Positions 51,657-62,323 of a stretch of DNA of 64,000 bases are shown piece by piece (position 1 is the first letter of the stretch; every line of letters starts with the position of its first letter). A program made the position numbers and the translations under genes. The stretch comes from Nannochloropsis salina CCMP1776 (lineage: Eukaryota; Sar; Eustigmatophyceae; Eustigmatales; Monodopsidaceae). The notes under the pieces are model-generated. The model worked only from the letters and a program-made list of their open reading frames with translations. It did not search any database and was not told the DNA's origin. The stretch is from contig SDOX01000071.1 in NCBI GenBank assembly GCA_004565275.1, positions 25,724 through 89,723 on the forward strand, in the 5' to 3' direction.

Positions 51657-51945
51657 AAATTCTCTGGATCATTGCTGTAGGCAGCTTATACTGCTTTGCT
51701 CTTACCATTTTGTTGTTGCTGCTGCTGTCAAGACACTCGCATACGTCTTCAAAAGCCATCCAGGAATATAGTACAAATCAACTGACAGGGTGGGCCCTCC
51801 TCCCGCTCTCATATCTGCACAGATACAGACACGCAAAGACACATATATAGACACACGCACCACGTCCTTTTAAACCTCCACCTCTTACCCCCTTTCCCAC
51901 TTTCCAATGATGCGAATAAACAAACCAAAAAGTTGCGGGTAACCC

Positions 51946-52739
51946 TGACGCGAATATGAGGATGACATGATGATGATGCTAAGGGAGCATGAGATCAGCA
52001 ATAGGAGGTTAAGCGAGTCATTTTACAGTGGTGCACCTATATCCTTTATGGATCCTACAGCCTGTATCACGATGTGCTGTTCGCTATTGTGTCATGTCAT
52101 GGTTTGCGTCCACCTAATCATTTTGTATGATATATTATTGTAAAACAACAGGACTGGCGTCGACCAGTGTCTTTGGTTGTCTTAATTATCTTAGTGCGAG
52201 ATCCTTGGGTGAATCGTTGGTATACATTCTCAGGGAGAATAGTGGTCGTACTGAAGAAATAATTAGGTATTGGGTTACCTGTGGCATTTGGTTTGTTTAT
52301 TCGCATCAGGTTATGGGCCCCGATCGACCTAACCTTTGAGTTGAATAAGAAATCTGGATAAAGACACTGACCGACGACATATTTCTGGTGCAATTGTAAT
52401 TTGCAGAGATAGTGGTCTGATTTACTGAATCTCTCTGGTGCAATTGGATTTGCAGAGAGTAAGGGCTGTTTTAATTAGAAATTTATTCTTAGATTTAAGA
52501 CAGCATTTAATTCGATCTAATTTAAGACAGCACTTAATTCGATCTGGAGGCTGAATATTCGGCTGGCCAGGATCACAACTGCAAAGTCATGGGAGATAAT
52601 GATGACTACAGGATGGCAATCTTCAGTGGAAGATTGGAAGATTGGGCTGCGTGGAAACACGATATAGAAAGCTTTCTCTCTGTCACGTTTTATGGCCATT
52701 CCAAGAATCCAATCAAGTTCTTCAAGTCTTTCATACTAA
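51946..52739 (+). mobile_element. 5' part of a Ty1/copia element: LTR, primer-binding site, start of gag (fossil)
   Basis: LTR at 51946-52308 (TG...CA). It is followed at once by GGTTATGGGCCCC (52309-52321), complementary to the internal part of initiator-Met tRNA, the half-tRNA primer known for Drosophila copia. A gag-like start follows near 52589 (FSGRLEDWAAWKHDIESFL, a copia gag N-terminal pattern). The element does not continue: at about 52740 it meets an inverted copia pol piece. Broken; only the first ~0.8 kb is present. Confidence 0.75.
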
Positions 52740-53915
52740 ATTTCTTTGAAATTGCTTCTTAGAAATCATCGATCATAGGTCTGGAATTACTAGCGATTAT
52801 TAAGTCGTCTACGTATAAGACGATTACCAGTATTTCATCATTAAATCCAAACTTTACATGTAAGCATGGATCCGCAGAAGAAGGGTGGAACCATATCCCC
52901 GAAACCATCCATCAATCTTCTTGTGCCAGTTTCGTCCAGATTGCTTCAGGCCATATAATGACTTATGCAATCGAAAAACTAGCTCTTCCGCATTTGGTCC
53001 ATGCTGCTCGTATCCAGGTGGCTGCTTGGTGTATATCTTTTCTTCAAGGTCTGATTGAAGATAAGCTGTGTCTACATCCATATTATCCAGTTTTCAGTCC
53101 AGAATGCTTGCTAAAGCCAATATTAAACGAATCATGGTCATCGATGCAACCGGTGCATAAGTGTGAATGTAGTCATACCCAAACTCCTGACTATAGCCTT
53201 TGGCAATAAATCTTGCCTTTCTTCTCACGATAAAGCCATTTTGATCTCGTTTATCCGTTTCAACCCAGCCACTCGAGATGCATCGTTCTCCTTTTGGTAA
53301 CGGAGTTAATTCCCAGGTACCGTTCTTCATGTGGGCCTGGTACTCTGCATCTTTGGCTTTCTTCCTTTCAGCTTGCACCTCACTCTCATCTTCCGTGTGA
53401 TGAAAGTCCTCATTGACAATTTCTGAGGCTGCAGCGAAGGCTAAATTACCTCCCGTAGTTGCAAACTCATCATCCATTTGATGACGTTCACGTGCTTTCG
53501 TCTTGCTACGTGTACGTCCCATATTATTCATATTTCGATTAATCTCATCCGTGTCTTTCCATCCTGTTGCCCCCACTTGCGGCTGATCCTCCCTGACATG
53601 ATCAATCCTGCGATCATCAGGTCGATCATCTTGATGTACCCCATCTTCGATATCATCATCATCCTCACTTGTATCGGTAGGTGGTACCTCATCCTCCTGA
53701 TGAGCCCCCACTGTCTTCATATAATCCCTATCATTTTCTTCTTCATTATGATAAGGATCACTTCTAGTGATCGGTTGCCTCTGCTTCGTTGGGAATATCT
53801 CCTCATCAAACGTAACGTGACCAGATTTGACGTATTTCTCAATAGAAGGCATATAAATTCGATATCATTTAGAATTGTTCCCTACGTCATCATATCCAAT
53901 CATGATTACTTCTAG
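52740..53915 (-). mobile_element. Ty1/copia pol fragment, inverted (fossil)
   Basis: Minus-strand remains of a copia polyprotein: the end of integrase with a hydrophilic linker, then reverse transcriptase (ARFIAKGYSQEFGYDYIHTY, MDVDTAYLQSDLEEKIY, RLHKSLYGLKQSGRNWHKKI, and the YVDD box region). Protease, most of integrase, RNase H and a matching LTR are absent. Broken, with several breaks; its right end abuts duplication D1. Confidence 0.85.
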
Positions 53916-53920
53916 TGAAA

Positions 53921-54617
53921 CTGATACTCGAGGGGCCAGAGGCAGCGGCAGAGATGGAAGGAGACTAAGGAGACAATCAAGGAGTGGAAGAGTGTGTGAG
54001 TAAATGATGGACACAGACCAATATGATGTGATGAGGAGAATAGTGATAAGTGAGGCAAGTCCATGGCGACAGATGTCCTGATTAATAGCTAAAGCGCTGC
54101 GCTAAGAATAAAGTCAGCCCTCAAGAGGAATGAATGGAACCAATTCACATCCCACAATATATGTTTGACAGCACTGGTTGTGAACGATAGCGACGTGATA
54201 CTGAAGGGAAAGCATTATAAGCAACAGAAAGGCTGAGAGTAATACCGGAAATGGAAAGATGATCTATCACAGATTTGTTGGTTGACTCGGTCTTCTGCCT
54301 CTTCCTCCGCTTCCAAACGTCCGACAAAAAAGACTGAATAAGTCAACACCATCGTGACTGCATGGCCATCACCAACCTTCCTTCACCTTAATCTTCAAGT
54401 CTTGTATGCCTCACGGTCGATTTTCAGGTGGAGGCTCAATCGGCACCCCTTTCAATTGCCCCCCTAAAGGTGGATGGAAGCCGGAAAATTAAAGGACGGA
54501 GACACCATGAGAAGAGACACTCCTAACATCAAATCCACAACAGCAACAAAGGCGTGATTCAACGACGCGGAGAGAAAAAGTAAGCCAAGGCCTCATCTCT
54601 TCACGGCCTTTCTCATA
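53921..54617 (+). repeat. Segmental duplication D1, copy 2
   Basis: About 697 bp matching 40286-40994. It starts within the C-terminal codons of the hypothetical gene and ends 24 bp from the sulfurtransferase stop codon. It lies directly beside the copia pol fragment. Confidence 0.85.
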
Positions 54618-54640
54618 CTGCTCTGCCCTACTCTCGTATG

Positions 54641-56177
54641 CTATCTCCCTCCCTCACTTCTTCTCCCCCTCCACGTACACGCCGCCCAGGATGCATCGAA
54701 GACAGGAACGGCTGCCACATCCGCCCCCGCCAGGACCATGGCGAAGGAAAGCGCCGCCGCGGTCACACCCGATCCACAGGTTGTGATCACTTTCCGCTCC
54801 TTCGACAACGCCCTCACATCCACGCCTTGGGCCACGAAGACCTTGACCACGTCGGCCGGACGCCGGAAGCGAGTCCAGTCTCCCTCCTCGAACACTCGGT
54901 CGAAAGGCACGTTGACGGATCCGGGGATGTGCCCTCTCGCAAGACCAGGGCGAGGTTCATCCACTTCTGCGTTGAACCGGGGGGGCCCGCGCGCGTCCGC
55001 GATCCAGTGGTGCTTCTGCCCCTCTGCTTCCTCTCCCTCCACCACCTTCAAGACCTGTTGCCAGGAGTACACCAGGTCTGCCTGGAGCTTCGCTTGGAAT
55101 CCCTGCTTCTGCAACAGCCAAGCATTACCACCTTGCTCTACCAGGCCACGCGGTGGCCGACTTGGACGTGCCTGCGCAGGGCCTGTCTCCGTCTTGCCGC
55201 CCGCAGCTTGCCAAGCCGGCAAGCCCCCCTGCAGGATGTAAACCTTCTCATGCCCAAAAGCCCTGAAAGTCCACCAACAGCGTGCCGCACTGAAGCATTT
55301 CTGGGTGGTGTATACAACGATCTCATCCTTATTCTCGAGGCCTAGGGCGGAGACTGCCTCCGAGAAGGCGGTGGCCGACGGAAGCATGTGGGGGAAGGGT
55401 GAGGAGGTGTCGCTGATGGCATCAATGTCGAAAAATTGAGCGCCCGGTAGATGCTCCCCTGCGAATTAAGAGGAAAGAGAAGGCAGGTAGGGGGAACATT
55501 CGGGTGCATGGGCACTCAATGTGGATTGAAGGGGATTTCGGAAAGATGTTCTAGGGTGGTGATTAGTAAGGTTAGAGCAAATCCTGTATGATCGTAAAAG
55601 CAGGTGCCAAGAAAGCCTTTCAAGGAAACGAGTTGGTGCTCTTTAACCATTCGTCATTAAAGACTCATTACCTAAAAATTCCTTCTTGGCGTCCCGCGAT
55701 TTGTCCAAATGCCACGAGGAGTCTAAGAATTTAATGCTGCGCCCTTTTGAGTCTCCACCCTTATTACTTTCAGCTAGGGAAGACTTCACCTGAAAAACAT
55801 TGAAAACAAAAAGAATGTCATATCAGCCTGACCGTGTTGACTTCAGGGGACAGGCGCAAGGTTGTATTCGCAAGTCTCCAGTATACGATTGATCTCCCTT
55901 ACCCTTCATAAATTTTACCTACCTGCTCCGCAGTAACTAGAGGGGACTGGAACATTAATGGTGACAAAGGAGGACTTTGGTGGCCGGAATTCCTTGACGA
56001 TCCGATATTGACGTTTGTACGAGCCGCGCTGGCGGTGACACCAAACCACATCACACTTGTCATTGTGAGACACTTGAGCAGCATGGCAGCTAGAGGGGAG
56101 GTCGGGGGCGTCAAGGTAGGGCTGCGTGGAAGGCGAGCTATTAACCCGTTCGTCCGGTGCAGAAAGCGACGTTTCAT
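54641..56177 (-). CDS. 3-mercaptopyruvate sulfurtransferase (two rhodanese domains)
   Basis: Three exons: 56177-55923, 55789-55672, 55458-54641, in phase, 396 aa. The order is the MST/TST one: SPLVTAEQ/VKSSL, IKFLDSSWHLDKSRDAKKEF, then GEHLPGAQFFDIDAISDTSS, SPFPHMLPSATAFSEAV, the first rhodanese core VVYTTQKCFSAARCWWTFRA, a linker with WLLQKQGFQ, then RGHIPGSVNVPFDRVFEEG and the second-domain active-site loop ITTCGSGVTAAALSFAMVLA. CGSGVTA, rather than CRKGVT, marks the mercaptopyruvate type. These enzymes move sulfane sulfur from 3-mercaptopyruvate to thiols or cyanide. The start MKRRFLHRTNGLIARLPRSP is mitochondrion-like, but an upstream Met (56216) and a later one (56084, more like a signal peptide) are possible. 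The C-terminal tail after VFDASWAA is unusually basic. Confidence 0.9.
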
Positions 56178-56216
56178 TCCTGTACCAACACCGTTATAAT
56201 ACATTGTGAAACGCAC

Positions 56217-56448
56217 GTGGGAGCACGGAATAACAATGTTGCCGTGGGTTCAGTGCCAGCTAAAATAAGACGCAAGATCATCGCCAACTACAACCTGCGA
56301 CCCAGGGCACCATTCCCCCACGGCTTGTGTGCCTTTTCAACAAGGGTGGCGTGGGCACGCGGTATGAAGCATGCAAGATGGACGTCATGATTGATCTCAC
56401 TTTTCTTCGATCAAGCCATAGCCCGTTGTCTGTTCGCTGGTCAACCCC
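56217..56448. promoter_or_regulatory. Short divergent promoter region
   Basis: About 230-270 bp separate the sulfurtransferase start (minus) from the SMP-30 start (plus), so both promoters must fit here or overlap the leaders. No motif is assigned. Confidence 0.45.
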
Positions 56449-57621
56449 ATGGCGAACCATCCCAGCTCTTCACCTCGGCTCGTCCTGGTAGGTCTCTGAA
56501 ATCACACACATGCAGTTTATGCGAGAGGCATACACCAACTCGATACCGTGTAAAGAACATGATATAAGCGAGAGTTGTTTGCTGACATGAATCTATGCCA
56601 ATTGCGCTCGTTTCCGGCGAATGCATGTCTTCCTTTCTCCTCACAATACCCTCTAGCCCTAAGATTCGGTTTTTTTAATTTCTCCCTCCATTTGTAGGAT
56701 TTGAAAAACATACTCGGCGAAAGCCCGGTATGGGATGTGCAGGCACAGGTATTGCTCTGGATTGACATCGAAGGGAAGACACTCCACACATACTCGCCCG
56801 CCGACGAGCGCTCAGCCTCTTTCTCGCTTCCTAAACGGGCGGGCTCTATCGCCCTAAGGGAAGCAGATGACGGGTTGCTTTTTGCGTTTGAAGATGGTTT
56901 TGCCATATTCAACCCCTTTGTGACCGAAACGAATGCTGCAAAGCCTCCGAAGTACATCCCAGACGAGGCATACATTGAGACTGAACCTTACCGTCAGCAC
57001 GCCTTGGTGCGTCTGAACGACGGGCGCTGCGACCGACGGGGTCGCTTTATTGCTGGTGGCTACAATGGGGACGAGGGCGACACCTCGATGAATCGGGATT
57101 GGGAGGCTGACTGTGGTGTGTACGCGGTCGAGGCAGGGAAGGGGGATGCGAGCTTTGCCGCCAGGGAGTTACTCCCATTCAAGGTACGCTGCGCGAACTC
57201 GATCTGTTTCAGCCCAGACGGGTCTCATCTCTATTTCACAGACTCCCCGCATCGGGAGATATGGGTGTTCGACTACGACCAGGCTACCGGCCGGGTGGTA
57301 GTAGACAGCCGTCGAGTCTTTGCCACCGTCCCCCCGCCAGGGGTACCCGATGGCTCCTGTGTGGACAGCGCGGGCTACCTCTGGAACGCGGAGTTCTTCT
57401 CCGGCCGTGTCGTCCGATATTCACCGGAGGGAGAAGTGGATCGGGTCGTTCAGCTCTCGGTCAGCAGGGTGACTTGCCCGTGTCTGGGGGGTCGGGATCT
57501 GAAGACGCTGTTCCTGACGTCAGCGTCGTTGGGGGTGGAGGGCAAGGAGGAAGGGGCAGGCGGGCTGTGGGCAATGGAAGTGGAGACGCCGGGCTTGCCA
57601 GAAGGGCGGTTTATGGGATGA
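56449..57621 (+). CDS. SMP-30/gluconolactonase/regucalcin-like protein
   Basis: Two exons, 56449-56487 and 56698-57621, phase 0, 320 aa. Exon 1 (MANHPSSSPRLVL) joins exon 2 (DLKNILGESPVWD), rebuilding the family's opening with its metal-binding Glu. Further six-bladed beta-propeller landmarks are LLWIDIEGKTLHTYSP, LNDGRCDRRGRFIAGGYN, NSICFSPDGSHLYFTDSPH with metal-binding Asn, and VPDGSCVDSAGYLWNAEFFS with catalytic or metal Asp. Members hydrolyse sugar or other lactones with a divalent metal. No targeting peptide is seen, so cytosolic location is likely. The gene is divergent from the sulfurtransferase; no functional link is evident. Confidence 0.9.
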
Positions 57622-58197
57622 AGAGGCAGGATTGGCTCAAGGGAGGGTGGAAAATACGGGGTGGCTGTGGATGGAAGACGCGCTCTGTGTGCAACACTGA
57701 CCGTGACATCATGAGCTTTATTTATGAGATATAAAAATCAAAGAATGTTTTAACAAGCAAAATCGTAACGCTTAAAACTCGTGTGACCCTTTCAGATCGA
57801 CCCTTCGGGCGTGCACTTTACAGCTATCGCGCCACTCACGCAGGGCCATGTCTTCTCAACCTCATTCCTCTGCTTCCCATTCACACATGATGTGCCATCC
57901 GTTTAAATGAGCAGAACGACCTCTGAGCGTACGACTCTACCCTGCAACGTGCTTCTGCCAGGCTCAAGGACAAGTACAGCGGACAAAAGCTTCAAGAGCT
58001 CGGCCTCAGCTCTTGCAGGCCCCCATCAGGTCCTTCTCCTCTTTATCCTTCCCGCATGACTTCTATCGTGGCACGCTCCCAGGGACATGGTGAAATGCTA
58101 CATTGTTCTATCCCCCATACAAACGGGACTCAAATCTGGACAACTATCGTCTTTCCTACACTCTAGCCCCGGTCACTTGTCCTCGCCTGCACACATC
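57622..58197. other. Convergent 3' spacer
   Basis: Between the stops of the SMP-30 gene (plus) and the 298-aa gene (minus). No feature is recognised beyond expected 3' flanks. Confidence 0.5.
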
Positions 58198-59094
58198 TCA
58201 CCTCTTGCGCGGCAATTTGGCGAGGCGAGCGTGGGCCTCTTGCGCCACTTTCTTCGCCAAGCCCCTGTCCCCCGTACAGTTATAGACGTAAGCAAGCACC
58301 GGGAGCTCCCATATCGGCTTTTTCTCCCAATCTTCCTCTTCGAAACTCTCCCGCATCCTCTCCCACTTTGCGCGCAACGACGGCACCTTAGAACCCTCTT
58401 GCTCGCCAAGTGATGAAGCATTTGCTGTGCCATCTCCTTCTTGGGAGACGGCAGACGCTGCTGCTGACAGGAACTCCTCTTCCAAGGCGACGCACACCTC
58501 CCAGGCCGAGTCCAGCTCCACGGGCTGAACCGGTCGGTACGGCGAGAGGTCGACCACCACCTCATCGACAGCATCCGTCCCAAGACCTCGGTGTACCTCG
58601 ATGCAGGGCCTGCCGAGGGCATCGCAGAGCTGCCTGTGTATATTAGCCAGCGGGCTCCCTTTCCGTTCCCTTCGGTAGCCCGTGCCCCGTAGCTGGACGA
58701 ACCCCATCTTCTTGGCCAGGTCAAACTCTTTGCGCTCCATCTCATTGAGACGATGACAAATATTTCGGGAGCCTGTGCCGCGCTTTTTTGCCGCCTGACC
58801 GTGCGAGAGTCGTTCCACGTCGTCGAGGCTAGGTCGCCCTTTCGCGTAAGCATGCCGGCGGAGCAAGTCAGAGCGTGCATGCTGAGAAGGAAGATGGAAC
58901 GGAGAAGAATGGAGATGGGCGTTCTTAATACATCTAGGCAATGCATGGAGAGGACTTGTGAAGGCCAACGATGCTCGGGCCATGGTACGCACTGGAGGCG
59001 ATGCTGTCGCCGTCGTTGAAAGCAGGATGGTCGTGGCAGTGGTGGCTAAGGTACTCAGGGACGGCTGACGGCGACGGGAAGAAGATGGAGGCAT
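58198..59094 (-). CDS. Protein of unknown function with possible signal peptide, 298 aa
   Basis: A single-exon frame. The N-terminus has a basic start, a Thr/Leu/Ala-rich hydrophobic stretch (STLATTATTILLSTTATA) and then SPPVRTMARASLAF, consistent with a signal peptide plus basic transit peptide, although no clear ASAF motif is present. The conserved-looking core (residues about 85-185) has RPSLDDVERLSHGQAAKKRG, FDLAKKMGFVQLRGTGYRRE, RKGSPLANIHRQLCDALGRP and VDEVVVDLSPYRPV. The last third ends in a helix, WELPVLAYVYNCTGDRGLAK. I believe similar sequences occur in other stramenopiles, but from memory only. Function unknown. Confidence 0.75.
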   Translation of the reverse strand: MPPSSSRRRQPSLSTLATTATTILLSTTATASPPVRTMARASLAFTSPLHALPRCIKNAHLHSSPFHLPSQHARSDLLRRHAYAKGRPSLDDVERLSHGQAAKKRGTGSRNICHRLNEMERKEFDLAKKMGFVQLRGTGYRRERKGSPLANIHRQLCDALGRPCIEVHRGLGTDAVDEVVVDLSPYRPVQPVELDSAWEVCVALEEEFLSAAASAVSQEGDGTANASSLGEQEGSKVPSLRAKWERMRESFEEEDWEKKPIWELPVLAYVYNCTGDRGLAKKVAQEAHARLAKLPRKR

Positions 59095-59826
59095 CTGTGA
59101 AGAATACTACGTACGCGAGAAAAATCATGGGAAGCTACTCGGCAAGATCTGATGTCTATCAAGACGCATGTCCGAGACTTGCACCTTAGTGATCGTACCG
59201 GGGTTTGAGTGAAAAATGCCACACGTTTCCCTCTATTTCTCACACACCCGACACTCTAATATCTGACATGAAATATAAAGAGGGCTTGTCGGCTCCAGAA
59301 TGGCGCAACCTCGTAGACACGAGGATCGAATATAACAACATCATCACATCTACCACGCACGCATCGCTGGAGCCGTCGGAGGCTTATCCCATCCACTTCT
59401 AGTAGTCCCCTACTTTCCTGATTTACGTTCCTACTGGTCCTGGATCCAATGATAGGGTATGGAAGGGAGGAAGTTGGTGAACTTCACCTTTTACAAATGC
59501 TACGCATACTGTTCTTTCCTTAATAAACTGCGAAAGATGCTGCAAGCTTGCCTGTGCGCGAGATCCCCTCAAAAAGAAGGACAGAACGTGAAGTAATAGG
59601 ACAAAAGTCATGGAACTCACGTCGAAAGTTTGGTGCGCCCTATCTCTTTGCATTTCTTCGCCCGCTATGCCTGTCTCGTTTTTTTGCTTAAATGGGATAA
59701 CTAAAGCGAAAAAAATCAGAAGGAAGTTTAAATAGCCTGTTGTCAGATCGTCGGGTGGGAACGTACTTACGATGGAACTCATTTGAATATGCAAATCGCC
59801 TTTCGGATCTAAATTATAACGGTTTG
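59095..59826. other. Spacer between two minus-strand genes
   Basis: Holds the 3' flank of the RCC1-type gene and the promoter of the 298-aa gene. A 123-codon minus frame at 59794-59423 has no recognisable motif and looks incidental. Confidence 0.5.
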
Positions 59827-61753
59827 TTACTTTGTTTCATCTTCCTCTTTCATCAGCGCAAGTCGATGTATCAATCCCTCCCCGTACCGGAGCATTCTTC
59901 TTTGCCTCCGCGGCTTCCTCCCTTTCTCGCTGTCCTCGTCAGCTCCTCCTCCTCCCACCTCTTCGCCCTCGCCCTTCGCCTCCCATTGAGAGCACACCGG
60001 CACAAATTGCGTCCATTCCCCCTGAAATTCCGCCTTGTACACGCCTAGGACCCCTTCGTCATCTACGCATTCCAAGAGCGTGTGCGCCATCCCTCCCCCC
60101 GTCCCAAACCGCCATCGCACTTCACCGCTTCCCTTCAAATTTACCTCCGGCAAAGACACGGGTGTCGGCTTGGGCTCCATCGATCGGATATTCGACCACA
60201 TTCCAAACATGAACAGCCGCCAGGCCCCTGCCCCCGTCCCCTCGCCTCGCAGCAACACGCTCGTGTGGAAATGCCCGCACCCCACGTCCTCCACTGATCC
60301 TTTGACCCCTCCCGGCAGCTCCACCTCCCGCGGCAGCAGCTGGTCCTCATAGAGCTCGGACCCCTTCCCGGTGCCCTCGCTCCGACGCCCCAGGCCTTGC
60401 CACTTGCCCCAGATCCACACCATCCCCCCCTCCGCCAGAGCCGCCGCGTGGTTGAAGCCCGACGCCACCTTGACCACCCTGGTTCCCTCCGGAAGGTCCA
60501 CGCGACAAGCCGCATTGTGATTGACGGCCACGCCATTGCCTAATTGTCCTCTCTCCCCCTTGCCCCAGGCGAAGGCCCTCCCCGAGGCGGTGCAGCACAC
60601 CGCATGCTGAAAGCCTAGGGCTATGTCCACCACCGGATCTCTAACGCGCCGCATGCCCTTCTCCCCACTCTCTCCAACCTCTGACTCCTTTAATTCCTCT
60701 TCGTCCAGTCCCTGCACAGGCACCATCGCGGTCCACACGTTCGCTACGTCGGCCGCTGCCATCTTCTGCGGCGTTGGACGCTCTCCCTCCCGCCCTCCCT
60801 CCCCCCCGATCCCCGGGATCAGCACAGTCCCTCCCACACCACACTGGCCAAAAGTGTTCTGGCCCATGCAGTAGACTCGCCCGCTGGCCACGATAATCGC
60901 CGTGAGGGCGCCCGAACAGGCGACTCTCAATGGGCGCTCTCCCTCGGGCAGGGGAAAGACGCGGGGAGAGAGCAGTACGTCTTCTCGGAGGAAGGCGGCC
61001 GAGCCCTGCCTGGGGCTGTCAAACAACCGCTTCATCGCCTGGTGAATTCGGACGAGGAAGGGGAGGGACTGCCACATGTGTCGGAGGCTGAGGGCCTTGC
61101 GTACGTCGTGGGGGCGTCCGAAGAGGAGGAGGCGCCCGCAGCTGCTGACGACCGCCGTGTGCGCCCATCCCGCGGCGAAATCCTTGATTTGGTAAGGAGC
61201 AAGGGCGTCGATAGGCGTCCAGGTGGTTCTGTCTTGGAAATCACCATGGCCCAAGGTCCCCATGTAGCCCTGAACCGAGTGGTGGGGAGGATCCACAGTG
61301 AGAGAGAGTCGGCATGATGGGAGTGGCGGGGGACACGTACAACCCGCATAGGCTACGTGTGTCGATCTCCAGGAGTCGTTAGAGGGAGAGCATGGTTGAT
61401 TGAGCAAGGGTGCTGCGAGTTCACGACAAAGAGGGGGATGGGGATGAGGTGAACGCACAAAGGACCTGGTCTACCGGGACTTCTGTGAAGCGAGAAAAAC
61501 ATGCACACACCTCGCCCATGGAGTACAGGGTCGTATGGGTGGAAATTCTCCTTGACGAAAATGCGATGCATATTCTCAATTTCCCCGCACACGGAAACCG
61601 TACAGCGACTTGATAACCCCTGAGCGGGCGGGCTGGAAGAGTAGAGTGATGAAGGCATGATGAAGGCCCGAGGCAAAAGAATGATGAAATTCTCACAGGC
61701 ACCATCGAAGTTGCTGCGAGCATGTCCTTCTGTCTGATTCTGAGTGCAATCAT
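59827..61753 (-). CDS. RCC1-repeat beta-propeller protein
   Basis: Two exons, 61753-61511 and 61269-59827, joined in phase 0 so that TTLYSMGE meets GYMGTLGHGDF, rebuilding the first blade; 561 aa in all. Repeats: IKDFAAGWAHTAVVSSCGRL, VACSGALTAIIVASGRVYCM with GQNTFGQCG, VDIALGFQHAVCCTASGRAF with WGKGERGQLGNG, KVASGFNHAAALAEGGMVWI, and VEDVGCGHFHTSVLL. The blade signature is GxxHTxxL...G.V..WG...GQLG. The N-terminus (MIALRIRQKDMLAATSMVPV) is basic and amphipathic, possibly a mitochondrial presequence. A long Gly/Glu-rich tail with a basic cluster (GRKPRRQRRMLRYGEG) follows the propeller. RCC1-like proteins range from Ran exchange factors to mitochondrial RNA or assembly factors; the irregular blades and presequence argue against the nuclear Ran GEF. 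Confidence 0.82.
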
Positions 61754-62323
61754 CGCTGTACGTCGATAAAGCCTGTCGACGTGCGAAATAAGTAGACACG
61801 ACCAAAACTGAGGGTGGGGAGGTCATGGGCAAAGGAAACATTGCAATAAAAAAGCATTCAATTCCGGTAATTTGACACGACGACAATCATAAGTTGTCGG
61901 AGGATATCGGTGCGCATGATCTCATATTGAGACGAATGCGATGGGCGAAGAAAGTGCTCATCTTTTTTTGTAAAACAACCCAAGACAGTCGTTCGTGTCC
62001 GGCGGCGCCTCCGTCCTCGATCGGATGCCTTCTGTTCTTATTGCATGTTGTCTGGCTTCAACCCACCGCTAGCATGTACATATGCGGTCCCACTCCTACG
62101 TATAAATTACCGGTCCATGTATGAATCGCATCAATGGACCAAATCATTGCCTCTGCCGAAAGGTGAAGAATCAACGAGTGGCGTGATTGCCCAGACTTCA
62201 CCTCCCAAGGAGATGTCCGAGCAATCATTAATCCTTCACCCTATGCTCGTACACAGACAGGAACGCTTCCATAGGGGGAACATCTTCTGTTTGCTGTCGT
62301 TTGGCTTGCGAAAGCGCTTTATC
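61754..62323. other. Divergent intergenic spacer
   Basis: Between the RCC1-type start (minus) and the copper-ATPase start (plus), so it should hold both promoters. No repeat or RNA gene is seen. Confidence 0.45.

Larger units (their letters stand above)
51064..51945. other. Spacer with dispersed repeat R1 and a minisatellite
   Basis: Between the two LTRs. It contains R1 copy 2 (51172-51396) and the 20-bp minisatellite at 51539. The rest is unassigned, AT-rich sequence. Confidence 0.5.

Noticed and set aside
54638-55345. Plus-strand 235-codon frame over the sulfurtransferase
   Set aside because: It is antisense to the rhodanese domains, which carry the recognisable CGSGVTA active site, and has no motif of its own.
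61353-61886. 178-codon minus frame upstream of the RCC1-type gene
   Set aside because: A different frame at 61753-61511 joins the main exon in phase and completes an RCC1 blade; this one does not.
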